64,000 nt of DNA, taken from contig NZ_BDUC01000004.1 in NCBI RefSeq assembly GCF_002218085.1, positions 124,001 to 188,000 on the forward strand. Direction: 5' to 3'. This DNA is from Tolypothrix sp. NIES-4075. Lineage in GTDB: Bacteria > Cyanobacteriota > Cyanobacteriia > Cyanobacteriales > Nostocaceae. The translations under genes were made by a program, and so were the position numbers. Under the pieces are notes generated by a model. The model did no database searches and had not been told where the DNA came from. It saw only the letters and a list, made by a program, of their open reading frames with translations. Shown here piece by piece: positions 8,204 through 15,535 of this stretch; position 1 is the first letter of the stretch, and each line of letters begins with the position of its first letter.

Positions 8204-8320
8204 CTTCCCTAGTTTTTCCCGATCGCTCTCTAAATTTAAAAGTATCGAAGGCAGAGAGAGCATCAAACAAGAGCAAGATTACCACACAACAAGTCAGTGC
8301 TTCTTAATAATCTACTCTTT
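8204..8320 (+). promoter_or_regulatory. recurrent upstream element of the secretion locus, copy 1
   Basis: It begins cttccctagtttttcccgat, then cgctctctaaatttaaaagt, atcgaaggcagagagagc and a tail ending gtgcttcttaataatctactct. The same ordered blocks recur at 8699, 10936 and 12294 (shortened). Gctctct and agagagc could pair across a loop of about 23 nt. Copy 1 ends about 70 nt before the small gene at 8389. It may contain a promoter and leader; function is inferred only from position and repetition. Confidence 0.6.
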
Positions 8321-8388
8321 AAAAAAATCCTACTTTTCTCCTCTCGATATAAAAACAAGTAACCATTCAAACAAGGAAGTTAAAAACT

Positions 8389-8580
8389 ATGTTACTCAAC
8401 AAGCAAAAATTATTTTCAAAAGCCAATTCTTTAAGCACAAAAGAGATGAAAACTTCATCTGGGGTTCAGCAGATCGCAAACAACTATCTCAACTCGTCTA
8501 CAGAGAATTACAAAAAGAGTCGTTTAACTGCAAAATGGGAAATAGAAAATGGCAAGTTAGTTTGTCGTTGGTCAATTTAG
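8389..8580 (+). CDS. small protein of unknown function at head of the secretion locus
   Basis: A 63-residue basic, Ser/Asn/Lys-rich protein with no signal peptide. Its C-terminus LTAKWEIENGKLVCRWSI has two Trp residues and one Cys and looks like a short beta-hairpin. I do not recognise the family with certainty. Three points support it as a gene: an aaggaag ribosome-binding site 7 nt before the ATG, a recurrent upstream element (8204-8320) shared with the neighbouring secretion genes, and a strong terminator 47 nt after the stop. A longer overlapping frame in another phase (8199-8813) runs through that element and the terminator and is rejected. It may be a small secreted cargo or a regulator of the locus. 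Confidence 0.55.
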   Translation: MLLNKQKLFSKANSLSTKEMKTSSGVQQIANNYLNSSTENYKKSRLTAKWEIENGKLVCRWSI

Positions 8581-8627
8581 TGAATTTAGCAACAATTTTA
8601 GAAGAATTATTTGAAACTTTACAATAT

Positions 8628-8666
8628 AACCCCGACTTCTTCAAGAAATCGGGGTTCTTCTTTTTT
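8628..8666 (+). terminator. rho-independent terminator after the small gene
   Basis: A stem aaccccgacttct / agaaatcggggtt with one mismatch and a 3-nt loop, then cttctttttt. A similar hairpin (agatccccgacttct...) occurs at 63146, so the stem belongs to a dispersed hairpin family. Confidence 0.85.
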
Positions 8667-8698
8667 GATAAAAAAATATTTTCACAACTTATCTTTTA

Positions 8699-8826
8699 TT
8701 CCCTAATTCTTCCCGATCGCTCTCTAAAGTTAAAAGTATCGAAGGCAGAGAGAGCATCAAACAAGAGCGAACTTAACAGACAGCAACCTGCTAAACAAGC
8801 GAGTGCTTCTTAACTAATATACTCTC
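8699..8826 (+). promoter_or_regulatory. recurrent upstream element, copy 2 (long form)
   Basis: It reads ttccctaattcttcccgatc, gctctctaaagttaaaagta, tcgaaggcagagagagcatc and ends gtgcttcttaactaatatac, nearly identical to copy 1 over its first 75 bases. It is followed by a second, shorter module at 8867. This long-plus-short pair is repeated before the RTX gene at 10936/11099. Confidence 0.65.
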
Positions 8827-8866
8827 AATGATGCACAATTTGCTGGATGGATAAATCAAAAAAATA

Positions 8867-8940
8867 TTTCCTAGTTTTTCTCGATTTATTCCTAAAGTAA
8901 AAACAGTGAAAGCCAAATGCAATTAACAGCTAACGGCTAA
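8867..8940 (+). promoter_or_regulatory. recurrent upstream element, copy 3 (short form)
   Basis: It reads tttcctagtttttctcgatt and cctaaagtaaaaacagtgaa, then agccaaatgcaattaacagc and taacggctaa. It matches the short form at 11099-11180, including the agccaaa and gctaacggctaa blocks. It ends about 50 nt before the RBS of the gene at 8990. Confidence 0.65.
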
Positions 8941-8989
8941 ACACAACTCAAATCAAATCAAATCAACTAACCTACAAAGGAGAATTAAA

Positions 8990-9730
8990 ATGTCAGATCA
9001 AAATGCATTTCAAGTCGGTCAATTAAGCTCTAATCCTACTTCCGGACATTGGGACATGGCAGGTGGTGCTAAATTTGTCTATGAGTTTACTGTCGGTGAA
9101 AACAGTAATATGAATCTTTCGATTACAGACGTAGTTGGAGATGTTCAGCTTGACCTCTATAAAGACAACGGTGATGGTAAATTCAATGCGTCCGACACAT
9201 TTCGTGATGAATCAGATCGTCCTGGTAATCGTGATGAAGCAATTAACAGATTTGATGGAGCAGGACGTTACTTTGCTGTAGTTTATAACAACTCGCTTAC
9301 AACAGATGCCCACTATAACTTTACTTTGTCCGCTACTACGCACAACAGCGTGCTAGCTAGCAATCTTCTGCCAACAGAATTTAACTTGGGTACTGTGGAT
9401 AAAACGCATCCTGCTATCCAAACCCTCTTTTTGGGTGATGGAAATAATGCGGACACTTTCGCTTTCCACTTGGATAAAACTAGCAATATCCACTTACTTT
9501 TGCAACAAGGAGGTACTATTTTAGGAGCTCAGGGAGATAGCGATGTGCGAATTGGTCAGGACACAAACCATGATCGTATCATTCAAGACACTGAAATAAT
9601 TGGATTTTCAAATAACCTGGGTAACGCTGACGACAAGATAGATCAATCTTTGATAGCAGGAGACTACTTTGTTCAGGTGTATCAATTTAAAGGTAATATC
9701 CATCCGACACTGCAACTGTCAGTTTCCTAA
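8990..9730 (+). CDS. putative type I-secreted calcium-binding protein, two PPC-like domains
   Basis: A 246-residue acidic protein without an N-terminal signal peptide. It appears to contain two related beta-sandwich units of the pre-peptidase C-terminal (PPC) kind. The first (about 5-115) has FVYEFTVGENSNMNLSITDV and a calcium-loop-like DNGDGKFNASDTF; the second (about 125-245) has TFAFHLDKTSNIHLLLQQGG and DTNHDRIIQDTE. Such proteins bind calcium and are often exported through type I systems. The ATG follows a strong aaaggag ribosome-binding site. Two recurrent upstream elements precede it, the same pair as before the RTX gene at 11312, which makes it a likely cargo of the exporter encoded downstream (inference). 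No catalytic motif is visible. Confidence 0.7.
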   Translation: MSDQNAFQVGQLSSNPTSGHWDMAGGAKFVYEFTVGENSNMNLSITDVVGDVQLDLYKDNGDGKFNASDTFRDESDRPGNRDEAINRFDGAGRYFAVVYNNSLTTDAHYNFTLSATTHNSVLASNLLPTEFNLGTVDKTHPAIQTLFLGDGNNADTFAFHLDKTSNIHLLLQQGGTILGAQGDSDVRIGQDTNHDRIIQDTEIIGFSNNLGNADDKIDQSLIAGDYFVQVYQFKGNIHPTLQLSVS

Positions 9731-9785
9731 TAAAAAACTGAAAGTTCCTGCTTGAGTGAATTACCGTTGTTGAGTTACGTTTATC

Positions 9786-9816
9786 TCCCTCAAGAGCGAA
9801 TGTTTTTTGAGGGAGG
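9786..9816 (+). terminator. hairpin after the PPC-like gene
   Basis: A 9-bp stem (ctccctcaa / ttgagggag) with a 13-nt loop, followed by gtttctt. The T-run is weak, so it may attenuate rather than fully stop transcription into the isomerase gene. Confidence 0.5.
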
Positions 9817-9873
9817 TTTCTTGTGCTAATTGAGAGCTTTTTATCGTTAATACTGAAAAGGAGTAATTTTAAA

Positions 9874-10635
9874 ATGACTACAGCTTTACAAATTGGCGAT
9901 CGCACTATTAAATCTGAGGAAATTATCCCTTTAATGGCTAGTTACAAAATTCTCCCACAGTTGTTGTGTGAAAGTATTATTGACCAAGCCATTGTAGATA
10001 TTGACTGCACACCAGAAGAAACTGAAAGTGCTTGCGAAGAATTTTATCAACATTGGCATCTAACCGATAACGCTCAGAAGGAGACTTGGCTAAAGCGTTA
10101 TGGTATGAGTCAGCAACAATTAGAAAGCTTGGCAACTCGTAGCTTGAGAATTGAAAAATTTAAACAAAAAACTTGGGGACACAAATTAGAGTCTTACTTT
10201 CTTAAGCGCAAAGGGCAATTAGACCAAGCGATTTATTCTTTACTTCGAGTGAAAGACCAAGGACTTGCCAACGAACTTTATTTTCGCATAAAAGAAGAAG
10301 AACAATCCTTTTCTGAACTAGCTTTTAAACATTCAGAAGGAGCAGAAGCTAAAACGGGGGGACTCATAGGTCCTGTTGAACTTCGCACTCTCCACCCGAA
10401 TCTAGCTCAACTCCTCCGGATGAGTCAACCGGGTGAAATTTGGACACCTTTACCTTTTGGTGAATGGCAAGTGATTGTCCGTCTGGAAAAGTTAATTCCC
10501 GCACAACTTGATGAAGCGATGCGTCAGCGATTGCTGCAAGAAAACTTTCAAGCTTGGTTCCAAGAGCAACTTGGTCAACTTTCCCCTCAAGACCAAATGT
10601 GGATGGGGGTTAAACCAAATCAGCAAGCAGCGTAG
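9874..10635 (+). CDS. PpiC-type peptidylprolyl isomerase (SurA/parvulin-like)
   Basis: A 253-residue protein with an N-terminal helical region of the SurA/trigger-factor kind (about 1-115) and a C-terminal parvulin domain (about 120-225). The domain carries EEEQSFSELAFKHSEG, the conserved GGLIGPVEL turn and the PGEIWTPLPF stretch. It should catalyse cis-trans isomerisation of prolyl bonds and may hold or fold cargo. It has no signal peptide, unlike periplasmic SurA. The ATG at 9874 has a good ribosome-binding site (aaaaggag), which a longer GTG start at 9823 lacks. Isomerases of this type commonly neighbour HlyB-type exporters in cyanobacteria; here it sits between two candidate cargo genes, so a role in preparing substrates is plausible. 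Confidence 0.85.
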   Translation: MTTALQIGDRTIKSEEIIPLMASYKILPQLLCESIIDQAIVDIDCTPEETESACEEFYQHWHLTDNAQKETWLKRYGMSQQQLESLATRSLRIEKFKQKTWGHKLESYFLKRKGQLDQAIYSLLRVKDQGLANELYFRIKEEEQSFSELAFKHSEGAEAKTGGLIGPVELRTLHPNLAQLLRMSQPGEIWTPLPFGEWQVIVRLEKLIPAQLDEAMRQRLLQENFQAWFQEQLGQLSPQDQMWMGVKPNQQAA

Positions 10636-10665
10636 AAAGTTGAAGGTAATAGAAGAGGGGTAAAT

Positions 10666-10863
10666 AACGAAAGTCGCGATGTTGGTAACGAAAGTCGTGA
10701 TGTTGATAAGGAAAGTCACGATGTTGATAAGGAAAGTCGCGATGTTGGTAATGAAAGTCGCGATGTTGATAAGCAAAGTCGCGATGTTGGTAATGAAAGT
10801 CGCGATGTTGGTAATGAAAGTCGCGATGTTGATAACAAAAGTCGCGATGTTGGTAACGAAAGT
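10666..10863. repeat. 21-bp tandem repeat (minisatellite), nine full units plus a partial one
   Basis: The unit is close to aacgaaagtcgcgatgttggt. Units start at 10666, 10687, 10708, 10729, 10750, 10771, 10792, 10813 and 10834, with 9 more bases to 10863. They vary mainly at base 3, base 4 and the next-to-last base (ggt/gat). The array begins 30 nt after the isomerase stop codon. Because 21 is a multiple of three, both strands stay open: the plus frame reads as MLVMKVA heptads and the minus frame as NIATFLI heptads. No ribosome-binding site or family match supports either as a protein. Confidence 0.95.
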
Positions 10864-10935
10864 TTCTGCATTTGTAGTGACAAAAGATATGGGCTTTTTA
10901 AGTTGGCAAAAATCTTTTTATAAATAGCGATCGCG

Positions 10936-11062
10936 CTTCCCTACTTCTTCTCGATTGCTCCCTAAAGTTAAAAGTATCGAAGGCAGAGAGGACATCAAAC
11001 CTGAGAGATTACCAGACAGCAACCCGCAAAGCGCGAAAAAGCTGCTTCTAACTAATATCTCA
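10936..11062 (+). promoter_or_regulatory. recurrent upstream element, copy 4 (long form)
   Basis: It reads cttccctacttcttctcgat, tgctccctaaagttaaaagt and atcgaaggcagagaggacat, then ends gctgcttctaactaatatct. It matches copy 2, and its immediate upstream sequence (atgggctttttaagttgg, 10889-10906) matches that before copy 6 at 12294. Confidence 0.65.
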
Positions 11063-11098
11063 AAGATGTAACACTCTCTTCGATGGAGAAATCAAACC

Positions 11099-11180
11099 TA
11101 CCCTGGTTCTTCTCGATTTCTCTCTAAAGTTAAATACAGTGAGAGCCAAAAGCGATTAAAAGCTAACGGCTAACAGCTAA
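11099..11180 (+). promoter_or_regulatory. recurrent upstream element, copy 5 (short form)
   Basis: It reads taccctggttcttctcgatt, tctctctaaagttaaataca, gtgagagccaaaagcgatta and aaagctaacggctaacagct. It corresponds block by block to copy 3. About 130 nt of untranslated sequence then lead to the RBS of the RTX gene at 11312. Confidence 0.65.
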
Positions 11181-11311
11181 CTTTTCAACGATTTCTGATT
11201 TTATGTAGTACTCAAGTCTCGCTACCGCATCCGGTAGTAAGGCTCAAGTTGCTACTGCAACCAAGTCAATTTAACCACAACTCAACTCAATTTTATTAAG
11301 GAGAAATTACA

Positions 11312-11821
11312 ATGTCTATCTTAGGTACTCGAAACCCCGATACTATTGTTGGTACAGCTGGTGACGACACTATTTTTGGCTTCGCCGGCAACGACAAACT
11401 AACTGGTGGTGCTGGGAGCGACTTGCTGATTGGTGACGAAGGCAATGACATTCTCGATGGCACTGACCCGACATCTGCTAATCCTGGTCGAGGTGAAACA
11501 GATTCTCTATTAGGTGGTCTAGGGGCAGATACCTTTATACTTGGTTCCGCCGGTAAAGTCTACTACAACGATGGAAATGATACTTCCAAAGGCACTCTTG
11601 ACTATGCTCTGATCAAGGACTTCAATAAATCTCAAGGAGATAAGATCCAGCTTGTGGGTAATGCAAGTCAATATGTTCTGGGTGACTCACCTGTTCAGAT
11701 TAACAACCCAGCTCCTGAGATTGGTATTTATTTTAAAACTGGCAATTCGCTTGAGCTAATTGGTGTTGTTGGGGATGGTGTTGGCTCTCTAGATTTCAAC
11801 AAAGATTTTAAGTTTGTTTAA
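11312..11821 (+). CDS. small RTX (haemolysin-type calcium-binding) protein
   Basis: A 169-residue acidic protein with glycine-aspartate nonapeptides near the N-terminus: GTAGDDTIFGFAGNDKLTGG, then AGSDLLIGDEGNDILDG and GGLGADTFILG. These form a calcium-binding beta-roll in RTX proteins, which leave the cell unfolded through type I secretion and fold outside on binding calcium. The rest (about 85-169) resembles the terminal segment of cyanobacterial RTX proteins (IKDFNKSQGDKIQLVG) that usually carries the secretion signal. It has no catalytic domain, so it could be a structural or surface protein. The ATG has a strong aaggag site. The exporter genes follow downstream. Confidence 0.9.
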   Translation: MSILGTRNPDTIVGTAGDDTIFGFAGNDKLTGGAGSDLLIGDEGNDILDGTDPTSANPGRGETDSLLGGLGADTFILGSAGKVYYNDGNDTSKGTLDYALIKDFNKSQGDKIQLVGNASQYVLGDSPVQINNPAPEIGIYFKTGNSLELIGVVGDGVGSLDFNKDFKFV

Positions 11822-11946
11822 CTAGACCTAACAACCAAACCATCAACGATAGGGTGCGTATGCTGCGAACTCAGGTCAATACGAGGAGTCTTCAAGCAAA
11901 AGCACCTAATATCATGTTCGGTAAATCCCTTATAATTCTCCCAATT

Positions 11947-12190
11947 ACTCAACCCCACCCCCGTAAAGCTGTGCTTCACGTCCCCTCCCCGCAAGCGGGG
12001 AGGGGTAGGCTCATATCTTGCACCTGGTCGCCCTCAGGCTGGAAGCCTGGGGCTACACGAGCCAAGTCCGCCTGCGCGGACTACGGAAAATTAAGGGTTT
12101 CAGCCCACCTACGTGGGCTTTGTTTGTATAGCCACACCCTTCTAGGGTGTTGGGGCTTGGTGCAAGATATGAGTAGGGGTGGGGTTGAGT
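11947..12190. mobile_element. 244-bp nested inverted-repeat element (MITE-like mosaic)
   Basis: The outer perfect 15-bp inverted repeats are 11947-11961 (actcaaccccacccc) and 12176-12190. A second perfect 14-bp pair is 12011-12024 (tcatatcttgcacc) and 12159-12172. Between these lie at least four separate hairpins: ccctcaggctggaagcctgg, agtccgcctgcgcggact, agcccacctacgtgggct and acacccttctagggtgt. A further hairpin (cctccccgcaagcggggagg) lies in the left arm. No real gene is present, although a 112-codon frame crosses it. It fills most of the gap between the RTX and exporter genes. Confidence 0.8.
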
Positions 12191-12235
12191 GACTGCGGAT
12201 ATTACAACTAATCATCCGAACTTGATATAACACTC

Positions 12236-12271
12236 AGCCCATACTTGAACAACTCAAGGTATGGGCTTTTT
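12236..12271 (+). terminator. rho-independent terminator upstream of the exporter gene
   Basis: The arms agcccatacttga and tcaaggtatgggct form a long stem followed by ttttta. It lies after the nested repeat and before element copy 6, so the exporter probably has its own promoter. The right half (atgggctttttaagttg) is repeated at 10889 without its left arm. Confidence 0.75.
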
Positions 12272-12293
12272 AAGTTGCCAAAAATATGATCGC

Positions 12294-12345
12294 GCTTCCC
12301 TAGTTCTTCTCGATCGCTCTCTACAGTTAAAAACATCGAGCAAAT
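12294..12345 (+). promoter_or_regulatory. recurrent upstream element, copy 6 (truncated)
   Basis: It reads gcttccctagttcttctcga, tcgctctctacagttaaaaa and catcgagcaa, then diverges. It lies 34-85 nt before the exporter start codon and shares the first 50 bases of the long form. Confidence 0.6.
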
Positions 12346-12378
12346 TAATTCTATCGGTTCTGTGGGGGATTTCGCAGC

Positions 12379-15300
12379 ATGACTTACTCAGTAGCCAGCA
12401 ATCAAGTACATGAATTTCTAGAGCAAACTTTTCCGTTCAATCAACTCAACCCCCAGCAGCTACACACAGTCACAACTAAATGTCAACTTGTACGCTATCG
12501 CACTGGACAGCCGTTATTTGTTCGAGAATCCATGCCGGCGCAGATAGCGATTATTTATGAAGGCAAAGTTCGGTTGTTGGGCTATGACCAACGTACAGAA
12601 AAACCTGCAAGTTTGCAAGTAGTGGGTGCAGGAGAAATTCTCGGTTGGGTGGGATTAGTGCGGGGAGTACCTTGTGAAATAGCGATCGCTTCCACCGAAG
12701 TTATTTGCATTACCTTACCTGCCGCAGATTTTCTCGATTTAATTCAATCTGAGCCGTTATTTGCTGAAGCTTTAAGTAATAAATGTGTTCTGAGTGAACT
12801 GTTTGAATTATTAAGTGTTGAACTTAACCGACAAGCAGACGCAAACACAAATCTCAAAGAATTAGCTTTGAAAATTTGGCAAGATGTAACTGTTCTCAAC
12901 TTATCTAAAGGTAGTAAAGTTAATATTTCTCAGCTAGATTCGCAGCGAATTTGGCTTGTTAGTAGTGGTGCAGTTGAGAACTTTGCTGCTGGAAGTCGTT
13001 TGGATTTCGATAGCGTGGGACAATTCTTGAGAGTTTCTGGAATTCGCGGTGCTAGATTACTAAGTTTACCGCAAGAGGAGGGGAAAAAATACGCAAACAT
13101 CCCCCACTCCTCCACTCCTGTAGAGACGCGATTAATCGCGTCTCTACAAAAAATCCAAAATCCAAAATCCGAAATCCAAAATTTAGAGATTCCTTATGCT
13201 TCGGATGAACCCCCAATATCGTCATCAGAAACCAATACGGGACAAACTAAATTTCCCTACGTGCGTGGAAACGGTGCGATTGATGCACCTTTAGCTTGCT
13301 TGCAAATGTTAAGTCAGTATTTTGGCGTTTCTTTTCGTCGAGATTTGATTAAAAAAGTCTTGCAAAATCAACTGAAAGCAGCAGATAATATCTCTTTGCA
13401 AGTTGCAGGTGCTGTAGTTGAAATGATAGGTTTGCGTACACAATTAGTGCAAGTTCCTGTTACTGCTATTCACCGCGTTAAAGCACCAGCATTAATTCGT
13501 TATAATGATAGCTTTGCTATTCTCTATAGCATTACAGAAAAAGAAATAGTGCTAGGAATTCCTGAATCAGGAATTAGCCGCAGAAAAATCCGTGATTTTA
13601 GCGAGGTTTGGGGAAATGAATCTCAAGTACTTCTGCTACAAGCACCTCTAAATAAACCAAAAGAAAAATTTAGCCTAAAATGGTTTCTCCCATCAATTTA
13701 TAAATATCGTCGAGTATTAACAGAAGTCTTAATTGCTTCGGCTTTTGTTCAGTTATTTGGTTTAGCAAATCCGATTATCACTCAAGTCATTATTGATAAA
13801 GTGCTTGTGCAAAAAAGCCTAGATACTTTAGATGTTTTAGGCATATTCTTGCTAGGTGTAGGTGTTTTTGAAGCTTTACTCACCACCCTCCGCACTTATT
13901 TATTTGTTGATACTACTAACCGCATTGATTTAAGTCTTGGTTCAGAAGTAATCGACCATTTACTGAAACTTCCTTTATCATTCTTTGAAAAACGCCGCAT
14001 TGGTGAACTTGCCGGTCGCATGAATGAACTAGAAAATATTCGCTCTTTTCTGACTGGAACTGCTTTAACAGTTGTTTTAGATGCAATTTTCTCGGTAATT
14101 TATATAGTCGTCATGCTGTTTTACAGTTGGACTTTAACACTTGTGGCTTTAGCAACAGTTCCTTTATTTGGTTTGTTAACCATGAGTGTTTCTCCCATTG
14201 TACGGCAACAGTTAAAACACAAAGCAGAACGTTACGCTGATACTCAATCTTATTTTGTCGAAGTTCTTTCAGGAATTCAAACAGTCAAAGCCCAAAATAT
14301 TGAACTAAAATCTCGCTGGCAATGGCAACAAAAACATGTCAAATATATTAGTGCTGGCTTTAAAAACGTTATCACATCTAGTACAGCTAGTTCTATCAGC
14401 GGCTTTTTAAATAAATTCTCTGGCTTTCTGTTACTGTGGGTTGGGGCACATTTAGTTTTAGCCAATCAGTTGACTTTAGGACAGTTAATTGCTTTCCGGA
14501 TGATTGCTGGGTATGTTACTAGTCCGCTGTTACGTTTAATTCAACTTTGGCAAAATTTCCAAGAAACAGCTTTATCGATTGAACGCTTAGGTGATGTTCT
14601 CGATGCTCCTCAAGAAATTGATGAAGCTAATAGTAAGAATATCACTTTACCAGAAATTAAGGGTACTGTTAACTATGAAGCAATTTCTTTTGGATTTAAT
14701 GCGAATGTAGCTTTGCAATTAAGGAATATTAATTTAGAAATTAATGCGGGTTCGTTTGTGGGAATTGTTGGTCAAAGTGGTTCGGGTAAAAGTACTTTAA
14801 CAAAATTACTCCAACGTCTTTATGAACCAACATCAGGTAGAGTAAAAATTGATGGCTATGATGTCAGCAAAGTAGAACTTTATTCGCTGCGTCGTCAAAT
14901 TGGTACTGTACTGCAAGATACGCTGTTATTTAGCGGGACGATTCAGGAAAATATTGCTTTAACTAATCCCGAAGCGAGTTCTGAAGAAATAATTGAAGCG
15001 GCAAAAATTGCTGATGCTCATGATTTTATTATGTCACTGCCCAATGGGTATAACACAATCGTGGGAGAAAGAGGTTCAGCATTATCAGGAGGACAGAGAC
15101 AACGGATTGCGATCGCTCGCACTGTCATGCAAAATCCCAACTTATTAATTCTCGATGAAGCAACCAGCGCCCTTGATTATAATTCCGAACGCCAAGTGTG
15201 TCAAAACTTAGCTGAAGCTTTCCGCGATCGCACAGTCTTCTTCATCACCCATCGTCTCACTACCGTCAAAAATGCCGATGTGATTTTAGTCATGGATCAA

Positions 15301-15420
15301 GGTGCGATCGTTGAACGAGGTACTCACAGCGAATTAATGGCACTAAAAGGACGTTATTTCTGCCTTTACCAACAACAAGAGGGAATGGGGAATGGGGAAT
15401 GGGTAATGGGTAATGGGTAG
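12379..15420 (+). CDS. type I secretion ABC exporter: cNMP-like domain - C39-like domain - TMD - ATPase
   Basis: A 1013-residue inner-membrane exporter of the HlyB/peptidase-containing family. Residues 10-135 form a cyclic-nucleotide-binding-type beta-roll (PLFVRESMPAQIAIIYEGKV). A repeat-derived linker spans about 240-270. Residues 290-430 form a C39-like domain, but the catalytic Cys position reads DAPLACLQML (Ala instead of Cys) and the His position reads NDSFAIL, so it is probably a non-cleaving, substrate-binding domain as in HlyB. The transmembrane part spans about 440-730. The ATPase (about 763-1005) has Walker A GQSGSGKST, signature LSGGQRQR and Walker B LLILDEATSALD. The last ten or so residues are encoded by a short-tandem-repeat array that also supplies the stop codon. 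The HlyD partner follows at 15536. Confidence 0.93.
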   Translation: MTYSVASNQVHEFLEQTFPFNQLNPQQLHTVTTKCQLVRYRTGQPLFVRESMPAQIAIIYEGKVRLLGYDQRTEKPASLQVVGAGEILGWVGLVRGVPCEIAIASTEVICITLPAADFLDLIQSEPLFAEALSNKCVLSELFELLSVELNRQADANTNLKELALKIWQDVTVLNLSKGSKVNISQLDSQRIWLVSSGAVENFAAGSRLDFDSVGQFLRVSGIRGARLLSLPQEEGKKYANIPHSSTPVETRLIASLQKIQNPKSEIQNLEIPYASDEPPISSSETNTGQTKFPYVRGNGAIDAPLACLQMLSQYFGVSFRRDLIKKVLQNQLKAADNISLQVAGAVVEMIGLRTQLVQVPVTAIHRVKAPALIRYNDSFAILYSITEKEIVLGIPESGISRRKIRDFSEVWGNESQVLLLQAPLNKPKEKFSLKWFLPSIYKYRRVLTEVLIASAFVQLFGLANPIITQVIIDKVLVQKSLDTLDVLGIFLLGVGVFEALLTTLRTYLFVDTTNRIDLSLGSEVIDHLLKLPLSFFEKRRIGELAGRMNELENIRSFLTGTALTVVLDAIFSVIYIVVMLFYSWTLTLVALATVPLFGLLTMSVSPIVRQQLKHKAERYADTQSYFVEVLSGIQTVKAQNIELKSRWQWQQKHVKYISAGFKNVITSSTASSISGFLNKFSGFLLLWVGAHLVLANQLTLGQLIAFRMIAGYVTSPLLRLIQLWQNFQETALSIERLGDVLDAPQEIDEANSKNITLPEIKGTVNYEAISFGFNANVALQLRNINLEINAGSFVGIVGQSGSGKSTLTKLLQRLYEPTSGRVKIDGYDVSKVELYSLRRQIGTVLQDTLLFSGTIQENIALTNPEASSEEIIEAAKIADAHDFIMSLPNGYNTIVGERGSALSGGQRQRIAIARTVMQNPNLLILDEATSALDYNSERQVCQNLAEAFRDRTVFFITHRLTTVKNADVILVMDQGAIVERGTHSELMALKGRYFCLYQQQEGMGNGEWVMGNG
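13100..13185. repeat. REP-like perfect palindrome plus CCAAAAT heptamers inside the exporter gene
   Basis: Positions 13120-13147 are a perfect 28-bp palindrome with arms gtagagacgcgatt and its complement. It is preceded by C-rich units and followed by four or five (c)caaaat-type heptamers. It is read through in frame as the linker between the cNMP-like and C39-like domains, which indicates insertion of repeat DNA into a tolerant interdomain site. Confidence 0.85.
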
Positions 15421-15533
15421 TGGTTAGTGGATAGTTGATAACTGTTAACCAACACCCAACACCCAACACCCAACAACCAACCACCAACAACTAACCACCA
15501 ACAACTAACAACTAACCACCAACAACTAACCAA
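15381..15533. repeat. composite short-tandem-repeat element at the exporter 3' end
   Basis: GGGAATG and GGGTAAT units (15381-15420) give the final residues GMGNGEWVMGNG and the TAG stop of the exporter. A core gttgataactgttaac and a right array of ccaacac/ccaacaa units continue to just before the HlyD start codon. It fills the whole gap, so no normal ribosome-binding site is visible for the HlyD gene. Confidence 0.85.
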
Positions 15534-15535
15534 AA

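Noticed and set aside
8199..8813. A 204-codon open frame on the plus strand
   Set aside because: It starts inside one copy of the recurrent upstream element and ends inside another, crosses a strong terminator and overlaps the better supported 63-codon gene.
10666..10863. Possible CRISPR array
   Set aside because: Units are contiguous 21-mers without unique spacers, and no cas genes are present.
10679..10927. An 82-codon frame of repeated MLVMKVA heptads
   Set aside because: It is a consequence of the 21-bp tandem repeat; no ribosome-binding site and no non-repeat coding character.
11854..12192. A 112-codon frame
   Set aside because: It lies across the nested inverted-repeat element and has no family features.
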